In this document: positions 43,978-52,038 of the stretch, one piece after another
Numbering within the stretch: position 1 is the first letter of the stretch
How the letters are laid out: each line of letters starts with the position of its first letter
Source: Candidatus Binatia bacterium
Lineage (GTDB): Bacteria > Eisenbacteria > RBG-16-71-46 > SZUA-252
DNA: 61,324 nt
Assembly: GCA_035631035.1 (NCBI GenBank)
Contig: DASQJL010000032.1
Coordinates: forward strand, 1 to 61,324
Direction: 5' to 3'
Notes under the pieces: model-generated
Database searches by the model: none
Seen by the model: the letters and a program-made list of their open reading frames with translations, nothing else
What the model was told of the DNA's origin: nothing
Translations under genes and position numbers: made by a program

Positions 43978-45314
43978 CGCGCGCTCCTCGCCCTGCGGGC
44001 GCCGTTCTCGCGGCGGGCGCGGGCCGCCTTGGGCTCCCCGTTCTCCCGCCGCGCGCCGTTCGCCGCGGGCGTGAGCGTGGGATGGCGCAGCAGGTGGCCC
44101 AGCCGCTCCCGCTTGGTGAGGAGGTAGCGCTCGTTCACGGCGTTGGGGCGCACCTCGATCGGCTCGCGCGCCACCACGTCGATGCCGTAATCGCGGAGCG
44201 CCTCGATCTTCTTCGGATTGTTCGTGAGGAGCCGGACCTTCGTGAAGCGGAGGTCGCGGAGGATCTGCGCCGCGACCCCGTAATCGCGGAGGTCCGCCGC
44301 GAAGCCCAGCTTGAGGTTCGCGTCCACGGTGTCGAGCCCCAGATCTTGAAGCTCGTACGCCTTGAGCTTGTTCGCGAGGCCGATCCCCCGGCCCTCCTGG
44401 CGCATGTAGAGGAACACGCCGCAGCCCTCCCGGTCGATCCGGTCGAGCGCCACGGCGAGCTGCTCGCCGCAGTCGCAGCGCATCGAGCCGAACACGTCCC
44501 CCGTCAGGCACTGCGAGTGCACGCGGATCAGGCCGGGCGTCCCCTTGCCGGGCGTGCCCTTGACCAGCGCCACGTGGTGATCGCCGTCCACGCGGCTCTC
44601 GTAGACGAACACGCGGAAGGAGCCGAAGCGGGTCGGGAGCTTGGACACGGCGAGCCGCTCCACCAGGCTCTCGTGGAGATAGCGGTAACGGATCAGGTCG
44701 CGGATCGTGATGAGCGGCATGCCGTGGCGCCGCGCCAGGCGCGCCAGCTCGGGTCCGCGCGCCATGCGGCCGTCGGCCGAGAGGATCTCGCAGAGCACGC
44801 CGGCGGGCTTCATCCCGGCGAGCCGCGCCAGGTCGAGCGCGGCCTCGGTGTGCCCCGGCCGCCGCAGCACGCCGCCCCCCGACGCGCGGAGCGGGAAGAC
44901 GTGGCCCGGCCGCGCCAGCTCCTCGGGACGCGTGCGCGGCGCCGCCAGCGCGCGGATCGTCGCGGCCCGGTCGTGCGCCGAGGATCCGGACGTCGTGCCC
45001 TGGAGCAGATCGACCGACACGGTGAAGGGCGTGGCGAAGCGCGCCGTGTTCATCGGCGCCATGAGCGACAGTCCCAGCGCTTCCAGACGCTCCGCGGGCA
45101 TCGAGACGCAGAGGAGCCCGCGCGCGTCGCGCGTCATGAAGTTCACGTCGGCGGGCGTGCAGCGCTCCGCCGCCATCACGAAGTCCCCTTCGTTCTCGCG
45201 GTCCTCGTCGTCCACGACGACCACCATCCGCCCGGCCCGGATCGCGCGCAGCGCGGTCCCGACCGCATGGATGCGGTCCGCGCCGTGCAGGGCTCTCCGT
45301 TCGGCCTGGGTCAT
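43974..45314 (-). CDS. ribBA: Bifunctional DHBP synthase / GTP cyclohydrolase II
   Basis: 446 residues. The N-terminal half makes 3,4-dihydroxy-2-butanone 4-phosphate (VVVVDDEDRENEGDFVMAAE, then RRPGHTEAALDLARLAG). The C-terminal half is GTP cyclohydrolase II: HSQCLTGDVFGSMRCDCG holds the three zinc Cys and RQEGRGIGLANKL the catalytic Arg. Both substrates of the pathway start here. After the normal end the protein adds an Arg/Ala/Glu-rich tail with a repeated RRENG motif. ATG at 45314, 37 bp after ribE. Confidence 0.97.
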   Translation of the reverse strand: MTQAERRALHGADRIHAVGTALRAIRAGRMVVVVDDEDRENEGDFVMAAERCTPADVNFMTRDARGLLCVSMPAERLEALGLSLMAPMNTARFATPFTVSVDLLQGTTSGSSAHDRAATIRALAAPRTRPEELARPGHVFPLRASGGGVLRRPGHTEAALDLARLAGMKPAGVLCEILSADGRMARGPELARLARRHGMPLITIRDLIRYRYLHESLVERLAVSKLPTRFGSFRVFVYESRVDGDHHVALVKGTPGKGTPGLIRVHSQCLTGDVFGSMRCDCGEQLAVALDRIDREGCGVFLYMRQEGRGIGLANKLKAYELQDLGLDTVDANLKLGFAADLRDYGVAAQILRDLRFTKVRLLTNNPKKIEALRDYGIDVVAREPIEVRPNAVNERYLLTKRERLGHLLRHPTLTPAANGARRENGEPKAARARRENGARRARSAR

Positions 45315-45351
45315 CGCGCGCTCCCTGGGTTCCGGCTCATCGGCGCCACGC

Positions 45352-45951
45352 TCATCGGGACACCGCCTCGGCCGCGAGCAGGCGCTCCAGGTAGCGGGCG
45401 ATCAGATCGGCTTCCAGGTTCACCCGCGTTCCCTTCGCGTAGCCCGAGGCGATCGTGTGCTCCAGCGTGTAGGGGATGAGCGCCACCTCGAAGCGGGCGT
45501 CGTTCCGTCCCGCGACGGTGAGGCTCACGCCGTCCACCGCGATGGAGCCCTTCATCGCGACGAGGCGCCGAAGCGGTTCGGGCGTCTCGATCCCCACGCG
45601 CACGCCGTCCTTCTCGCGCTCCACGGAGACCACGGTCGCGACGGCATCCACGTGCCCCTGCACCCAGTGGCCGCCCAGCTCGTCCCCCACCCGGAGCGCG
45701 CGCTCCAGATTGACGCGGGAGCCGGCCGCGAGCGCTCCCACCGTGGTGCGCGCGACGGTCTCGGGAACGGCCGTCACCTCGAACACGCCGTCCCGCACGC
45801 GCTCCACCGTGAGGCAGACGCCGTTCACGGCGACGCTGGCCCCGGCCTCGGGGTCGGGGTCGAACCCCGATCGGATCGCGAGCCCCATCCCTCCGGCCGT
45901 CTTCCAGATCCGCTCCACGGTTCCGACGAGGGCCACGATGCCGCTAAACAT
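45352..45951 (-). CDS. ribE: Riboflavin synthase alpha chain
   Basis: 199 residues with two lumazine-binding barrels: MFSGIVALVGTVERI opens the first, VNGVCLTVE and GHWVQGHVDAVA follow, and VDGVSLTVAGRND marks the second. The enzyme dismutates two lumazines into riboflavin. The ATG at 45951 overlaps the end of ribD by 8 bp. C-terminal helix NLEADLIARYLERLL for trimerisation is present. Confidence 0.96.
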   Translation of the reverse strand: MFSGIVALVGTVERIWKTAGGMGLAIRSGFDPDPEAGASVAVNGVCLTVERVRDGVFEVTAVPETVARTTVGALAAGSRVNLERALRVGDELGGHWVQGHVDAVATVVSVEREKDGVRVGIETPEPLRRLVAMKGSIAVDGVSLTVAGRNDARFEVALIPYTLEHTIASGYAKGTRVNLEADLIARYLERLLAAEAVSR

Positions 45952-47074
45952 GACCGTCCTCCTCGCGCGACGCGTCCGCGCCCCATGCGGCCCGCGGCTC
46001 GATCGGACCCGAGAGCCAGACGTCCCGCCCCAGGCGCCGCACCGCGAGCCTGCCCACCGCGATCGCCTCCTCGAGGCGTTCCCGGCCGAGATCGGCGGTC
46101 CAGGTCGGCGCCGAGGCGCCGCCCAGCAGCACCGGCGCGATCCCCACCGCCACCTCGTCGGCAAGGCCCTCGCGCAGCAGCGTGGTGTGCACCGTGGGCC
46201 CCCCCTCGACGAGCACGGCGTAGCGCCCTTCGTCGGCCAGGCGGCGCAGCACCGCGCCCGCGGGCACGCGGCCCCGCGCATCGGGGTCGAAGCGCCACAC
46301 CGTGGCACCGCGGGTCTCGTACTCCCGCGCGCGCGCGGCGTCGGGCGAGCAGGTGGCGATCACGAGCGGCGCCGCGGCCGCCGTACGGACCAGCCGCGAA
46401 TCGAGCGGCGTGCGAAGCGTCGAGTCGAGCACCACGCGCCAGGGCTGCGCCCCCGCGCGCCCGCGGCCGAGCCGAACCGTGAGGAGCGGGTCGTCCCGCA
46501 GCGCCGTGCCGGAGCCGATCAGCACCGCGTCGCTCTCGGCGCGCAGCCGGTGCACCAGGCGCTGCTCTTCGGGACCGCCCAGCCCGCGGGACTCGCCGCT
46601 GGCGGCGGCGACCCTTCCGTCCAGGGAGACCATCGACTTGAGGGTGACCCAGGGAAGCCCCGTGGCGCGCCACTTGAGGTAGGGCGGGTTGAGCGCGCGG
46701 CATTCCTCCGCGCGAAGGCCGAGCGCCACGTCGATGCCCGCGCGGCGGAGCGCCTCGACCCCCTTCCCGTCCACGAGCGGGTTCGGGTCGAGCATCCCGA
46801 CCACCACGCGATGGATCTTCGCCTCGCGGATCGCGTCCACGCAGGGCGGCGTTCGACCCACGTGCGCGCAGGGCTCCAGGGTGACCACCAGGGTGGCGCC
46901 GGCGGCGTCCGGTCCCGCCTCGAGGAGGGCCCGCGTCTCGGCGTGCGCCTCGCCGGCGCGCTCGTGCCACCCGCGCGCGACGACGGAGCCGCCGCGGAGC
47001 ACGACCGCGCCCACGCGCGGATTGGGGTGGGTGGTGCCGATGCCCCGGCGTGCCCAGCGGATGGCCTCCGCCAT
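45944..47074 (-). CDS. ribD: Bifunctional pyrimidine deaminase/reductase RibD
   Basis: 376 residues. The deaminase part shows THPNPRVGAVVL, the zinc motif GEAHAETRALL and EPCAHVGRTPPCVDAI. The reductase part has VTLKSMVSLDGRVA, GSGTALRDDPLLTVR and VLVEGGPTVHTTLL. It performs steps two and three of riboflavin synthesis. The ATG at 47074 has GGAGGA seven bases upstream; a TTG at 47164 in frame lacks a ribosome site and follows directly on the terminator U-tract. First gene behind the FMN riboswitch. Confidence 0.96.
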   Translation of the reverse strand: MAEAIRWARRGIGTTHPNPRVGAVVLRGGSVVARGWHERAGEAHAETRALLEAGPDAAGATLVVTLEPCAHVGRTPPCVDAIREAKIHRVVVGMLDPNPLVDGKGVEALRRAGIDVALGLRAEECRALNPPYLKWRATGLPWVTLKSMVSLDGRVAAASGESRGLGGPEEQRLVHRLRAESDAVLIGSGTALRDDPLLTVRLGRGRAGAQPWRVVLDSTLRTPLDSRLVRTAAAAPLVIATCSPDAARAREYETRGATVWRFDPDARGRVPAGAVLRRLADEGRYAVLVEGGPTVHTTLLREGLADEVAVGIAPVLLGGASAPTWTADLGRERLEEAIAVGRLAVRRLGRDVWLSGPIEPRAAWGADASREEDGHV

Positions 47075-47166
47075 GGCGCGGTCCTCCGCGGCGCTCGGGC
47101 GCGCGTCATCCGCCCCCGGCCCTTTCGGGACCTCGTTCGTTCGTATCGGCGATGAAAGGCTCAATG

Positions 47167-47196
47167 AAAAAACCCCGCAGGCAGACACCCGCGGGG
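47167..47196 (-). terminator. Intrinsic terminator of the FMN riboswitch
   Basis: On the minus strand CCCCGCGGG-TGTCTG-CCTGCGGGG forms a 9-bp stem (one G-U pair) with a 6-base loop, followed by six T (47172-47167). It lies 50 bp after the aptamer and 93 bp before ribD, the usual place for FMN-induced premature termination. Confidence 0.92.
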
Positions 47197-47245
47197 CGGC
47201 CGGAAGGGCCATGGCGCCAGGAAACGGCGGACCCATCCTACGATC

Positions 47246-47368
47246 ATCCTTCTCCCATCCAGACTGTGACTGTCGGCTCCGGAATCGCGCCGGATCCTGC
47301 CCTGGACCTTGGCCCCGGGCTCGCGGGCTATGACCGCCGGTGGGGACTTTCACCCCGCCCCGAAGGAT
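47246..47368 (-). promoter_or_regulatory. FMN riboswitch (RFN element)
   Basis: The aptamer is well conserved on the minus strand: ATCCTTCGGGGCGGGGTGAA at its start, then CACCGGCGGTCATAGCCCGC, and at the end CCGACAGTCACAGTCTGGAT followed by GGGAGAAGGAT pairing back to the first bases. FMN binding would favour the terminator at 47167-47196 and stop transcription before ribD. The aptamer plus terminator control everything read from this promoter. Confidence 0.97.
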
Positions 47369-47381
47369 GTCTGCTGGAAGG

Positions 47382-47410
47382 AGAATAGGGCTTGGGGGCG
47401 CCCGGCGCAA
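47382..47410 (-). promoter_or_regulatory. Promoter of the riboflavin operon
   Basis: On the minus strand TTGCGC (47410-47405) and TATTCT (47387-47382) are 17 bp apart. Transcription would begin about 7 bases further on, a few bases before the aptamer. Confidence 0.68.
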
Positions 47411-47421
47411 CCCCCCCGGGT

Positions 47422-50202
47422 CTAGCGCAGGAGGACGGCCTTGCGCGACCGCGACCCCTCGGCGGTGTCCATGTGGATGAAGTAGGCCGCGCTCCCGACG
47501 TCGCGACCGCGGTCGTCCTTGCCGTCCCAGCGCACCGCGTGCTCTCCGGGTGGAAGCGGAGCGTCGACGAGGACGCGCACGCGCGCCCCGGCCACGTTGT
47601 AGACGGCGACGCGGACACGGCCGGGGCGTCCCACCGTGAAGCGGATCAGGGTGGAGGGGTTGAAGGGGTTCGGCGCCGGCGCCTCGATGCGATCGGGCGC
47701 GGCCGGCGCACCCTCGCTCAGCTCCACGGAAGTCGGGGTGGTGCAGTACGGCGTCTCCATCTCCTCGACCAGGGTGCGCCAGAGGAGGAGATTCCGGCGC
47801 GCCGCGTTCGGCATTTCGGCCAGGGAGAAGCCGAGCATCACGACGCGCGCGCTGTCGGTGCCGGCCAGGGCCGCGCGCCGCTCCGTCCCCGCCATCATGG
47901 TGTTCGGATAGCGCAGCCAGGCCCGGCCGCTCGCTCCGGCGCAGGTCGATACGGAGAGGGCGTCGAAGCGGTTCAGCGTGGGACAACCGCCGTTCAACGG
48001 GAAGGGCTCCGAGGCGATCCTCGTCCCCGATGCGCCCGTCAGCGTGGGCAGGAGCGAGTCCTGGGGCGACGTCTCCCAGACGTCGCGTCCGAAGGTCGCG
48101 CCCACGGTGCACGCGAGGAAGGTCCCCGTGTCGGCCCCGTTCGTCGTCAGGTCGTAGGCGAGATTGTCCCCGGCCAGGATCAGCCCCCGGTTCTTCCCGC
48201 TCGTCCCGAGCCAGGAGCTGAGAAGCGCCTGGTCCTGGGCGCTCAAGGTCAGCTGGGAGCGCTCCCCCACGTCCCAGAGGATCGCCGAGTACATCGTGGC
48301 GAGCGATGCCGCGCTCACGCCCGGCCAGAGCACGCCGTTGTTGGCGGGATCGCCGCCTCCCGGCGTGTTGCCGAGGCCGGCCGTGGCGGCATTCACGTCG
48401 AAACGGTCGTAGCGCACGCCGAGCGCCGCCAGCGCCTGGTCCACGCCGGTCGTGGCGTCGGGCCCGGCGAACGCGTTCACGTAGAGCACGCGCGCGCTGT
48501 CGGTCGGGCAGGCTCCGGTCGGGGTGAAGGCGCCGGGAAGGATGCTGGCCGTGAAGTAGTGCCCGCTCCCGGCGTCGACCGGAAGCGTGATCACGGCATT
48601 GGCCGAGTCGGTGGCGCTGAAGTAGTAGCGGAGCTGCGTCCCGCGCGGGTAGGCGGCCGCCGGCACGTCGCCGTAGTAGATGTCGGGAGCCGCCGCGCCC
48701 ACCGGAAGGAGCGGCGTCGCCGTGAAGGGGGCGCCGTTCAGGCTGTAGAAGAACTGCGCCAGCTTGAGCCCCTGGGAGGCGCCGATCCGGACGGTGGTGC
48801 TGTCGCCGCGCGGCGTGTTGAAGTTGTCGTTGCCGAGGAATGCGGTGGTCTTGAACGTATCGTTCATCAGGCTCGATTCCGAGGTGGCCAGCGAGGGTCC
48901 GGCCTGCCCGAGCACCCGGATGTCCAGGTTGTCGATATAGAGCAGCGTTCCGGGCGCCGAGGAGACGCCGTCGCAGAAGACCGCCGCGTAGTCCTTGATC
49001 TCCAGGCGCACCTGCACCGATTCCGCCCCGGCCGCGCTCGCCAGAGGCACGCTCTGCCGCAGCCACTCGTTCTCACTGCCGTAATAGAGCAGTCCCGTCG
49101 GATCGCTCCAGTTCGACCAGGCCAGCCCCGGCTGCTTCGAGCGCACCCCCAGGCCGTAGTAGAAGCACCCGCCGAAGGGCAGGTTCCGGTAGACGTCGAA
49201 GGCGAGGAACACCTGGTCGGCGCCGTTGGTGGCGACGCGCGGGGAGATCAGCTGGTCGTCGATGCGCGGGACCAGGTTGCCGGTGAGCGGCTCGATCGGA
49301 GTCCAGGCTTTCGACGTGTTGGAATTGCAGAGCTGTTGGGTGTTCCCGGCATTGGTCACTCTCCAGAAATCACCCACGGACGGAAAGGTGGAGACGCTCC
49401 AGGTGCCGGTCCCCGCCTCCATGTCGTCGAAGAAGCGCAGGTCGGCCGCCCCCGCCCTCACGGTCACGTTGTCGACCGACCATCCTTCTCCGTCCGGGTA
49501 GAGCCCGTCGGCCGAGCTCCCCTGGACGTCGGTCGTCAGCAGGAAGCGGAACCGGACGGCCGGCCCCTTGGCGATGATCGAGTCGGGGATCTGGACGCTG
49601 AACGTGTCGCAGACGCCGGAGTTGGGAATCTTTCCCGTGAACGACGCGAGGGTGACCCAGTCGTCGGCCACGGGATCATTCACCTGGACGTATCCGAAAT
49701 CGAAGCCGGGCTCCAGATTCAGGCGGTGCTTGAAGCCGAGCTTGACCGGCGAGCTGGCCCCCGTCAGATCGACGTAATTCGTCAGCGCCTGGACCCAGCT
49801 GTTGTCGTAGCCGTGCCGGTCGGGGTCGCCGGTCCAGGAAGAATCGATGAGCCCGGCCCAGAAGGCATTCCCCTGGCAGGCCACCGTCGGAGCGATGTGC
49901 CACGCCGTCGGGGTGCCCGACTTGTCCACGTGGGTCCATCCGCCCTCGTTGCCGGGACTGGAGAAGCTCTCGAAATCGGCGTGGTAGACCGTGACCGTGT
50001 CGGTGGTGCTGAGCGCGGGAGCGAGCGACGCGCGGGCGATCGAGACGGGGGCGACGTCGCCCGTGCTGCGCGCCGGGGCCCGCTGGGCGAGCGCCAAGGC
50101 CGCCCCGGCCGGAGAGGCGGAAACGAGCCCAAGAAGGCCCAGCGCGGCCGAGACGATCGCGGTGCGGAAACGCAAGATGCTGACGGCCGAAGGACGGGTC
50201 AC
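47422..50202 (-). CDS. Large secreted protein with FlgD-like / sorting-type C-terminal domain
   Basis: 926 residues. A signal peptide (TAIVSAALGLLGLVSASPAG) is followed by jelly-roll-like modules resembling the MAM/immune-inhibitor-A type (DFESFSSPGNEGGWTHVDKS; later FFDDMEAGTGTWSV), a flavodoxin-like or gingipain-like middle (VLYVNAFAGPDATTG ... AILWDVGERSQL) and a terminal domain, PNPFNPSTLIRFTVGRPG to WDGKDDRGRDVGSAAYF, ending KAVLLR. No protease triad is visible. The GTG at 50202 follows TAAAAT by 6 bases, suggesting a leaderless start. Function unknown; likely surface exposed or released. Confidence 0.82.
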   Translation of the reverse strand: MTRPSAVSILRFRTAIVSAALGLLGLVSASPAGAALALAQRAPARSTGDVAPVSIARASLAPALSTTDTVTVYHADFESFSSPGNEGGWTHVDKSGTPTAWHIAPTVACQGNAFWAGLIDSSWTGDPDRHGYDNSWVQALTNYVDLTGASSPVKLGFKHRLNLEPGFDFGYVQVNDPVADDWVTLASFTGKIPNSGVCDTFSVQIPDSIIAKGPAVRFRFLLTTDVQGSSADGLYPDGEGWSVDNVTVRAGAADLRFFDDMEAGTGTWSVSTFPSVGDFWRVTNAGNTQQLCNSNTSKAWTPIEPLTGNLVPRIDDQLISPRVATNGADQVFLAFDVYRNLPFGGCFYYGLGVRSKQPGLAWSNWSDPTGLLYYGSENEWLRQSVPLASAAGAESVQVRLEIKDYAAVFCDGVSSAPGTLLYIDNLDIRVLGQAGPSLATSESSLMNDTFKTTAFLGNDNFNTPRGDSTTVRIGASQGLKLAQFFYSLNGAPFTATPLLPVGAAAPDIYYGDVPAAAYPRGTQLRYYFSATDSANAVITLPVDAGSGHYFTASILPGAFTPTGACPTDSARVLYVNAFAGPDATTGVDQALAALGVRYDRFDVNAATAGLGNTPGGGDPANNGVLWPGVSAASLATMYSAILWDVGERSQLTLSAQDQALLSSWLGTSGKNRGLILAGDNLAYDLTTNGADTGTFLACTVGATFGRDVWETSPQDSLLPTLTGASGTRIASEPFPLNGGCPTLNRFDALSVSTCAGASGRAWLRYPNTMMAGTERRAALAGTDSARVVMLGFSLAEMPNAARRNLLLWRTLVEEMETPYCTTPTSVELSEGAPAAPDRIEAPAPNPFNPSTLIRFTVGRPGRVRVAVYNVAGARVRVLVDAPLPPGEHAVRWDGKDDRGRDVGSAAYFIHMDTAEGSRSRKAVLLR

Positions 50203-50208
50203 CCGTTC

Positions 50209-50214
50209 ATTTTA
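50209..50214 (-). promoter_or_regulatory. -10-like box of the large secreted protein gene
   Basis: TAAAAT on the minus strand is 6 bases ahead of the GTG at 50202. The matching -35 region (GGAACC, 17 bp upstream) is poor, so this is a weak prediction; the spacing suggests a leaderless transcript. Confidence 0.4.
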
Positions 50215-50229
50215 CCATCTTCGGAGCGG

Positions 50230-50248
50230 CCGGTTCCGAGGGAACCGG
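50230..50248. terminator. Hairpin between the SLH lipoprotein and secreted protein genes
   Basis: CCGGTTCC (50230-50237) and GGAACCGG (50241-50248) form a perfect 8-bp stem with a 3-base loop, 46 bp after the upstream stop. No U-tract follows, so it may be a pause or processing site rather than an intrinsic terminator. Confidence 0.4.
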
Positions 50249-50293
50249 GCGCTGCGGGGCGCGCCGCTCCAAGTCCTGCGCCCGCCTCAGATA

Positions 50294-51292
50294 TCAGCCG
50301 GTGCCCGGCTCCGCCCGCACGACCGGCACGGCCCCCAGGAGACGCGCGAGCCCGCGAACCGACCGGAGCGCCTCGTCCCCCGTGGCCGCGGCGAGCGGCT
50401 CGAACTTCCCTTCCCGGAGCGGAAGTCCGAGCCGAACGGCCTCCGCCGCGGCTCGCGCCAGGTAGTGCCGCGCGCCCATGTCGGCGAACACCGTGTCCGG
50501 GGCGCCTCCCCGCGATCCCTTTCCCCGGCCGGCCTCGGTTCCCAGCCGCGCGAGGATCAGCGCGAGCTGTCCGCGGGTCATCGGATCGTCCAGATGGAGC
50601 GAGCCGTCCGGGAACGCCTCGATCCAGTGCCGCACCACGGAGGCGCGGAGCCATCGCGCGCCCCAGGCCTGATCCAGCTCCGGCCAGTTGAGCCGCTGGA
50701 CTTCGTCGGACCGCCAGGCGGCGCGATCGGGGTCGGCACCGAGCTCGACGGCCAGGATCACGCCCAGCTCGCCGCGCGAAACCGTGGAGTGGCCGCCCAG
50801 CTTGGTGTAGTCGCCGGGGATGCCCGCCGCCACGTAGCTTCCCTCGAGCAGTCCGGCGAGCGCCTCGCGCGCGCGGGCATGCCCCGGATCCAGCTCGAGC
50901 GCCCGCGCGAAGGAAGAGCGCGCGGGCTCCTTCTGCCCGTCCGCCAAGTAGGCGACGCCGAGCAGGTAGAAAGGCTCCGGGCTTCGGGGATCGAGCGCGG
51001 CCGCGCGGTCCAGCTCCGCCTTGGCGTCCCGGTAGCGGCGGATCGCGGTGAAGAACCTCCCCCGGGCCAGGTGGACCGGCGCGCTCTCGGGCGCCAGCGC
51101 GAGCGCGCGGTCGAGCGCGCGCCGCGCGGTCGCCGCGTCCGCGGCCGCGATCGCGGTGTCGGCCTCGGCGATCAGGGCGGCGGGGTCGGACGAGGACGCC
51201 GCGCCGGGATGGACCGAGGGCCCGCGCGCGCCGGAGCAGCCGGCCGCGAGAAGGGCCAGCGCCACGGCCCAGAGCACCGCGCGCTCAGCCAC
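50294..51292 (-). CDS. Lipoprotein with TPR repeats and SLH-like domains
   Basis: 332 residues. The lipobox LLAAGC lies near residue 19, so the protein is probably lipid-anchored. Residues about 40-150 hold three or four TPR units (APVHLARGRFFTAIRRYRDA, then SPEPFYLLGVAYLADGQKEP). The second half contains S-layer-homology-like stretches: STVSRGELGVILAVEL, DDPMTRGQLALILARLG and FADMGARHYLARAAAEAV. SLH domains bind the cell wall, so it may link the outer membrane or inner membrane to peptidoglycan. The GTG at 51292 overlaps the radC stop by 8 bp. Confidence 0.82.
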   Translation of the reverse strand: MAERAVLWAVALALLAAGCSGARGPSVHPGAASSSDPAALIAEADTAIAAADAATARRALDRALALAPESAPVHLARGRFFTAIRRYRDAKAELDRAAALDPRSPEPFYLLGVAYLADGQKEPARSSFARALELDPGHARAREALAGLLEGSYVAAGIPGDYTKLGGHSTVSRGELGVILAVELGADPDRAAWRSDEVQRLNWPELDQAWGARWLRASVVRHWIEAFPDGSLHLDDPMTRGQLALILARLGTEAGRGKGSRGGAPDTVFADMGARHYLARAAAEAVRLGLPLREGKFEPLAAATGDEALRSVRGLARLLGAVPVVRAEPGTG

Positions 51293-52004
51293 GCAGGAGC
51301 CTCCGCTCCTTGAAGCTGGCGTAGCTCTCCCGCGCGACGACGACGTGGTCGAGCAGGTCGATGCCCAGGATCCGCCCCGCTTCCAGGAGCCGCCGCGTGA
51401 TGGCCAGGTCCTCCTCGCTGGGGGTCGGATCCCCCGAGGGGTGGTTGTGCGCGAGCACCACGCTCGCCGCGGACATCGCCACGGCCGGCAGGAAGACCTC
51501 GCGCGGGTGGACGATGCTCGCGTTCAGGCTCCCGATCGAGATGATCTCGCGCCGGAGGACCTGGTTTCGGGAGTTCAGGTAGAAGCCCACGAAGTGCTCC
51601 CGGTTCATCGCGCGAATGTCACGCGTCAGCTCGTAGACGCTCTCGGGGCCGCGCACGAGGGGCGTCGTGTCCCCGTCGGGCCAGAGCCTGCGGCCCAATT
51701 CGGCCGCCGCGAGGAGCTGCGCCGCCCGGGCCCGTCCCACGCCCCGGATCGTGAGCAGATCCTCGGGCGCGGCCTGATGGAGCCGCCGCACGTTGACCGC
51801 ACCGGTGACCCGGGCCGCCGCCGCGAGCGCCGGCGTGCCGGCGCTCCCCGTTCCCAAAAGGACCGCGATCAGCTCGGCGTCGGTGAGGACGCCGGCGCCC
51901 AGCTCGAGCAAGCGCTCGCGCGGACGGTCCGCGGGGTCGATCTCGTGAAGTTCCAGACGTCGCTCCGGCTCCAAGGCTTCCTCCTGACGAGGGAGCCGGG
52001 GCAC
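51285..52004 (-). CDS. radC: RadC-family JAB-domain protein
   Basis: 239 residues. N-terminal helix-hairpin-helix with RERLLELGAGVLTDAELIAVLL and TIRGVGRARAAQLLAA; C-terminal MPN/JAB domain with the metal motif VVLAHNHPSGDPTPSEED (JAMM type: H-x-H then S-x7-D-like). RadC proteins are linked to DNA-related processes, but the old repair role is disputed and the biochemical activity is not established. GTG at 52004 and 34 bp after the foldase stop; no strong ribosome site. Confidence 0.94.
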   Translation of the reverse strand: MPRLPRQEEALEPERRLELHEIDPADRPRERLLELGAGVLTDAELIAVLLGTGSAGTPALAAAARVTGAVNVRRLHQAAPEDLLTIRGVGRARAAQLLAAAELGRRLWPDGDTTPLVRGPESVYELTRDIRAMNREHFVGFYLNSRNQVLRREIISIGSLNASIVHPREVFLPAVAMSAASVVLAHNHPSGDPTPSEEDLAITRRLLEAGRILGIDLLDHVVVARESYASFKERRLLRG

Positions 52005-52038
52005 GGCGAAGCTCGAGGAGCCATGATCCTAGAACGGA

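Noticed and set aside
47162-47164. TTG start of ribD directly after the riboswitch terminator
   Set aside because: No ribosome site can precede it because the terminator U-tract ends there; the ATG at 47074 has a GGAGGA site at the right distance.
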